Assembly (NCBI GenBank): GCA_905221605.1
Contig: CAJNDS010002560.1
Span: 124,001 to 188,000 of the forward strand
From: Symbiodinium natans
Taxonomy: Eukaryota > Sar > Dinophyceae > Suessiales > Symbiodiniaceae
DNA: 64,000 bases
Direction of reading: 5' to 3'
Shown here piece by piece: positions 58,601 to 64,000 of the stretch. Both the position numbers and the translations under genes were made by a program. How positions within the stretch are numbered: the stretch's first letter is position 1; every line of letters starts with the position of its first letter. A model generated the notes under the pieces. The model was given only the letters and a program-made list of their open reading frames with translations, ran no database searches and was not told where the DNA came from.

Positions 58601-61600
58601 TGCTTGCCATGTGCGATCGGGCTCTGGGCTTAGGATGTGTGGGTTTAGGGTCTGAAGCGTGTCGGTGCATGTGTCAAGGTGTTCAAGCCTTTTGGGCTCA
58701 GATTTGGGGGTTTCAGGCACAGGGTCACATCCTGAATGTAAGCCCTGAGCCAGTCATGCTGAAACTCTGAAACCTTCAAACCCAAGCTCCCGAATCAAGC
58801 CCCCAGGGCTCCGGACCATGGGACCCCTGACTGGAGCCCTAAACCAGCAAGAGCCATCCCAAGCCATCCGGAGCCCTACACAAGCCATCCGAAGCCATCC
58901 TAGAAGCCTAAACCGAAACCTAAACCCCCGCCCCCGCCCGCCAACAGGAGATGTGACGTGGCATCGCCTGGGCCGCGCCCAGGACAGTGCCACCACATCC
59001 GAGAGGTTTAATTTCATGAGTCGTCAGTATTGCATGGGCATTCAGACGTAGGGAAGGCGTTTATTTCTTCATAGTGTTTGTGGTGCTTGCAGGAGATTGG
59101 GCTGAGCAGCCTCCCTGGCACTCTTGCGTAGATTCTAGATTCGTTTTTCATGTCGTCATCAAAGGGGTCATTCAATCTGCAAAGGTTCGGCGTAATGTCT
59201 CAGCAAGGGCATCCTGACCCTGAGCTAAACCCTAAACCCTAAACCCTAAACCCTAAGGCCCTCAGCGCCCGAGCGCCCAGACCCCTAAAGTTCCTACTCC
59301 TTGCGGTGCAGGCAGGGGCGGAAAGCCCCAGGTTTCTGATTTGCTTCTGTGACGGCTTTGAGCAGCTTGCCCAGAAAATATGCCGAGGGGTTGTGCTTCT
59401 CCAGTTGCGGGAGGCTTCTGCGAATCGGGGTCAAAAAGTTAAAGCTTGGGGCTTAAGAATGCCGAGAGTTGGGAAAAGTTTTTTGTTTTGTCTTGCCCGA
59501 CCCTCTCGAGCCGTTCAAATGTCAAAGTCTTAAAGGTTTACACAGCCCGAAGCCACAACTTGGAATGACGTGGCAAGATTTCTCCTCCAAGCCGCTCCAC
59601 TTCGAAAGGAAACGACAAACACAAGAGTGTTCCTCAAAAACGAGCAGATTTCGAGTTCGACTTGGTGAACTGGCACACCTCCTGTCAGAGCCATGTTATA
59701 GAATAGGCCACGCAGTTTCAGTGCTTCGACAAGCAGATGATGAGGCTGGACGTCGCGAGCGATGGCTCGGGCTACTGCCGCAGCAGCGGGGTTGAGGAGC
59801 CGGGTCGTGCTTGGATTGGTGGCCGGCAACTTCGGTTGGATTACAACGGGCAGAAAATTGCTTTTTAGGTGGGGGCCACGGACAGGCGCCGGATTCATGG
59901 TCTCCTAACGTGATGGCTTTGCTTCATGGTGCGATGACAGACCTGAATTTAAGCCAGCCAACTAAGCTGTCTGTCCTATGTCTACTTCTTCTGCTTGGAC
60001 TGATCAAACCAGCATGCATCTCCTTCGCATCGGCCACACATGCCCAAACCTTTGCGCATCATTCTCGGGATCCCAAGCTCTCGTGCCCTGCATGTGAGGA
60101 TTTTCCACAGGCCCTTGGTACCCTTCAGCTGCTGCGGATGGTTTCACAACCAGGTCCATGCGAGCTGCTCTCGATGTGTTGGTGTTGATGGGTCGCTTGT
60201 GGGGTGCAGGTCGGGGTGTGGATATAGAGTGTGTGCAGCCTGTAGGTTCGTAAAGTGGATGTGCCTCCGGTTTTCCGTGCTAGCCTGTGGCAGATCGTGT
60301 TTTTACCGGACAACCCTTCACTTTGGAAATCCGCTGCAACATCACCAGCCGGTCGCTCAGATGGTGGAGCGGGGTGGCTTAGAGCTAAACCGTAACCAAA
60401 AACCCCCGAATCTCGTCATTATTGCCGCTTTACCCCACTTGGAGCTTCATGGCTAGGGTAACGTATCTCCATGAAACCTCCAAGCATCACCCAGAAGCTT
60501 AGGGTGGTTGCGAGGAGCTGAAGTGGAGGGTTGGCGTCCCGGGTTGGATGGAAGTTTAGAGTTCGGGGTTTAGGGATCTTGAAGCTCCTGGTCCCTGAAT
60601 CACGAAACTCTGAACGCCCCAACACCTTTCACCCGAACACTCTGTAGGCAACAAAAACGCCTGCAACCGCAGCCCAAATCCTAAGACACTCACCCTCGAA
60701 CACCCTCCAAATAGCCAAAGACTCGAACACCCAAATACCCACAACCCACCCCCCCTCAAAACTCAGACCCTGAAGACCAACCTCAGGTGCGGTTGGCTGC
60801 TCGGGTTTGGGCACCGCTAGGCTCCGCCTCATCGAGCCGGGCGAGGATCCCGGTCCTGGCCCGGAAACCCCTCAAGCCCCCAAGCGCACACAAAGTTCAA
60901 AGCGCCCTAAAACCACCCAAAAACCCTGAAACCTGAACCTGAAGCTCCATAAAAACCTCCACCCAAGACCTCCACCGAAAGTTCTCTAAGCCCTTCCTTA
61001 AGCTCAAATGCCCTAAAGCCCTAAAGGCGTTTAAGCTCCAAGAGCCACAGAGAGGACGGCACCTTCGGCGAGGCTGGGCCGACGGATCGCTGCCGCTTCG
61101 GGGCAGAGACTTCCCTGCAGGCCCGGCTTGGAGGGCTCAGGATCTACCTGAAGAATCCCAAAACCCACTTCTTTCTAGGATTCTTACCTTAAGAACCTCC
61201 AAAAACCGACTTCTTCACAGGATTCTTTCTTCGAGCTTATGGGGCCTCTAGGGCATGGGGTTCAGGGTTGACGGGATCTAGAGCAATCTGCAGGGCTTCT
61301 GGTCTAGGGCTTCGGGCTCAGCCCAAATCCTAGACCCCGAGACCTACCTGGAGACCTCTAAACCATTCTAAACCCCTTAACATCAAAACAATTAAAAACC
61401 TACTAAACCCTGTAAGCCCTATGCCTGGACCCTAAACCAGAAACCCCAAACTCTAAACCCGAAACACCGTAAACCCCCTCAACCTGGAGGGCCCCCCTGG
61501 AAGCCCCCTCACACCGTAGGCCGGGCCGGCGAACTGCGGCCCTGGCGGGTTGCCCAGCGGCGTCGCCCCTTTCAACTGCCAGCTGGAGCCCCTGGTCGCC

Positions 61601-64000
61601 ACAACCGCAGGCTGAGCTTATGGTTTATGGGTTTTTGGAGGGTTTTTAGTGGTTTTACGTAGGGTTTTTGAAGGGTTTTGCTTTTGGTAGGGTTTTACTG
61701 GTCGACTTTGTAGGGTGTGTATAGGGTTCAGGTCATTCGGGCGCATGCAGGAGGTTGTGGGGAGTCGTGTAGCAAGGGCTTGCTGTACCTGCAGTGCGTC
61801 GAAACGACTGGCTGCTTTTTGCACCTCCACGTGTGTTGTGCGTAAGAGACCCCTAAATGAACCCCAAACCCCAAACCCTGAACTTATACAGATTCTGGGA
61901 AGGCTGGCGCTGGGATTTGGAGCTGCGGCCGAGACTCCGGGCCCGTGCAGCGCTGCCCACAGCACTGGGCGTTTGCTTCTGCGAGCCCGGGGCGCAAAAG
62001 CCATGTCATCCACCCACCCCCCCAGAAAGACCCAAACCCCTTCAAGCCTCAAGCCATGGGCTTCTTGGGCTCTTGAGCCTTCCGACCCGAGGCCCGAAAA
62101 TCCCAAAGATTGCAACCGCCTGAGCGCAAGAATTCCCAAGAGTTTGGGGATGTAGGGTTTAGGGTCTAGGGTTTAGGGTCTAGTGACTGTGATCCCCTCC
62201 CCTCAAAAAGTTCCTAAACCCAAATCCCTGGAACCCTTGATGCCGAGGATGGACTCGGCGAGGGCGGCTGCAGTAGTGGTGCGAACTGGCTGCGCCGCTT
62301 CGCTGCATTCCAAGAGGGGACTCAGGCCTCGGGTTTAGGGTTTCGGGCTTAGGGTGGAGGCCTAGGCTGGAAGACTACTAGGTTCCCAAATCATGGACCT
62401 CAAACCAGGAAGTCATGTAGGTATTTTGGAGATCCGTACCTGGTGGAGTCTTCACGCAGACAGCAGCTGTCTAGGGGATAATGGACGAAGCTCGTTTCAG
62501 ACCCAAAATGCTGAAGACCTTCTCAACCCGAGATGAACCACCATCACCTAAACCCTACGTAAACCTCAACCTTGTCCCTCTACCCCAGGAGTGGGCTCCC
62601 TCACGGCCGAGCCACTGCTCCTGAAGCCCGCGAGACGGGCCGCGCTTGAGGTGGAGGACCCGGCTTTAGGAGAGTTTACTGACTTGAGGCCACTTTCACT
62701 TACATGCCTTTCAATGTAGCGCACAAAATACACAATTCGCGGCGCTGTTGCAGTTCGTGTTCAATGCTTCCCTCTGTCGGCACAGTCGATTCAATCAACG
62801 AACGCTGGGTTGTTGGTTTTCGCCGTCGTTTTGGAGTCGCCATTACTACAAGGGAGCTGCCCGAGAAGAGCCCCGCCCATCTGGGACGCATCTTGCCATC
62901 CAGGACCTCAGGCTGGAGGCTCCCGGAGGCCTGGCGCGGGTGCGAGGGGCGGCTGAAAACATCAGCCGGCAGACTGTAACCTTTTTCAGTTTATCCGCCT
63001 TCATTTTGTGTAACCTATCCGAACTAGCTAGGCGTTTTTGGTGAGTGCGATGTGGCAAACCTGGGTTCTCTCAGAGGCAGCTTTGACACAACGGCCCCAC
63101 ACATCCTCAAGCTCATCGCAGACGATGCCGGGACGTTGCAGGAGTCTTGGGTAAGTGCACCGTCTCCTGATCGAGATCTGTTCAGGAGTAAAGGCCCTTT
63201 ATACAGGTTCTCTTCATAGCGCCGAATGATTCAGGTCGGATATCCCAGCAACATCCTACAAGCTGTATGCTGCGACGTCTTGATAACCACGACCCTCAAC
63301 CCTAAACCGTGCAAGCCCTACAAGCAATGTAATTAAGCCCATGTACCCCCCACGAGCCCCAAAAAGTCCACAAACCGCAACATGAGGAGTCCGACTGCTC
63401 TTCGGCAACGCCGGAGCCAGAACGGCTGAGCCTCCGCTGCTCTGCAGAGGGCTGCCCCTCAGCGGACCAGGCAGGTCGATGGCTTTGTATCCCTGAAGGG
63501 GCTAGGGTTTAGGGTTTAGGGTATTCAGCAGCGCTCCTGTCTGACTCAAGTTATCGCGCTCAACCCCTCTCTCATCAAACCTCCTGCCCGCATCTAGAAC
63601 ACTGTGGGGATACCTTAGCTAGAAAGTGTACTTCTACAAGGGGATATTCTTGGTAGCTATTTCGGCTCCTGCAGTAGCCTTCACCCTGCGCCAGCAACTT
63701 GCAATCCCGCCCCAAGCCACTACACCTGAACCTGCCATCCCCCCAGCACCCTTAAACGCCCAAGCTCGAACCTAAATTCACACAGGGCTAAGCTTCAAAG
63801 CAAAGAAACCAGAAAAAACAACCGGGCAGAAGCTCCCTATCCTATCGGGCTGTGCGGGGTCACGGATGCAGGTGGCTCCCGAGGTGCTGGTGTGGCAGCG
63901 CGTGGAGATCTCACAGCCAGGCCGCTTCCTCCCCTTCTTGCACTGAGTGTTTGAGGGCCATGGGGCCCCTATTTCCGTTCACGGCTTTGGAGGCCTTTGC

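Overview
The window looks like nuclear DNA of a dinoflagellate alga (genus not determinable). The reasons are: genes cut into many small exons (often 45-110 nt); introns with GC-AG and GA-AG borders as well as GT-AG; every gene I can support lies on the + strand; GC-rich coding sequence; and dinoflagellate-type protein families (ShKT secreted proteins, a DeSI/PPPDE peptidase, a plastid-targeted RavA-type ATPase, signal-peptide starts). The most visible feature is the plant/alga-type telomere heptamer (TTTAGGG/CCCTAAA and variants), which fills most introns in both orientations. This is an internal gene-bearing region, not a chromosome end.

Layout, left to right: ankyrin-repeat protein (1-2734); poorly coding stretch to 5.3 kb; alpha/beta-hydrolase (5.3-7.7 kb); secreted ShKT/cysteine-rich protein (8.0-9.1 kb) followed by, or continuous with, an unrecognised multi-exon gene (to 11.83 kb); a long coiled-coil gene starting with a signal peptide (11.8-19.5 kb); unrecognised multi-exon gene (20.7-27.0 kb); DeSI/PPPDE desumoylating-type peptidase (27.3-30.75 kb); intronless MATH-BTB gene (31.45-32.49 kb); second coiled-coil gene (33.0-37.3 kb); unrecognised exons (39.0-40.7 kb); small signal-peptide ORF (41.16 kb); RavA/MoxR AAA+ ATPase (41.7-44.0 kb); a cysteine-bearing repeat protein (44.8-45.95 kb); minor unrecognised genes (48.2-50 kb); AT-rich block (50-51.4 kb); unrecognised gene (51.6-52.9 kb); intronless membrane RING-like gene (53.1-54.06 kb); a tandem 411-bp repeat block (55.7-57.5 kb); two unrecognised multi-exon genes (58.0-59.87 and 59.9-63.95 kb).

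Nothing suggests an operon. The genes look functionally unrelated, as expected for dinoflagellate unidirectional arrays whose mRNAs are trans-spliced. The most interesting non-coding signal is a set of short inverted-repeat elements (about 50-180 bp) lying in introns, usually directly 3' of an exon. In two cases the element makes up nearly the whole intron. One further element has a 10-bp target duplication and supplies the 3' splice AG of the next exon. These look like introner-type intron-forming mobile elements coexisting with intronic telomere-like arrays.

Exon borders were placed by eye from reading frame, AG acceptors and protein-family continuity. They are approximate unless stated otherwise.
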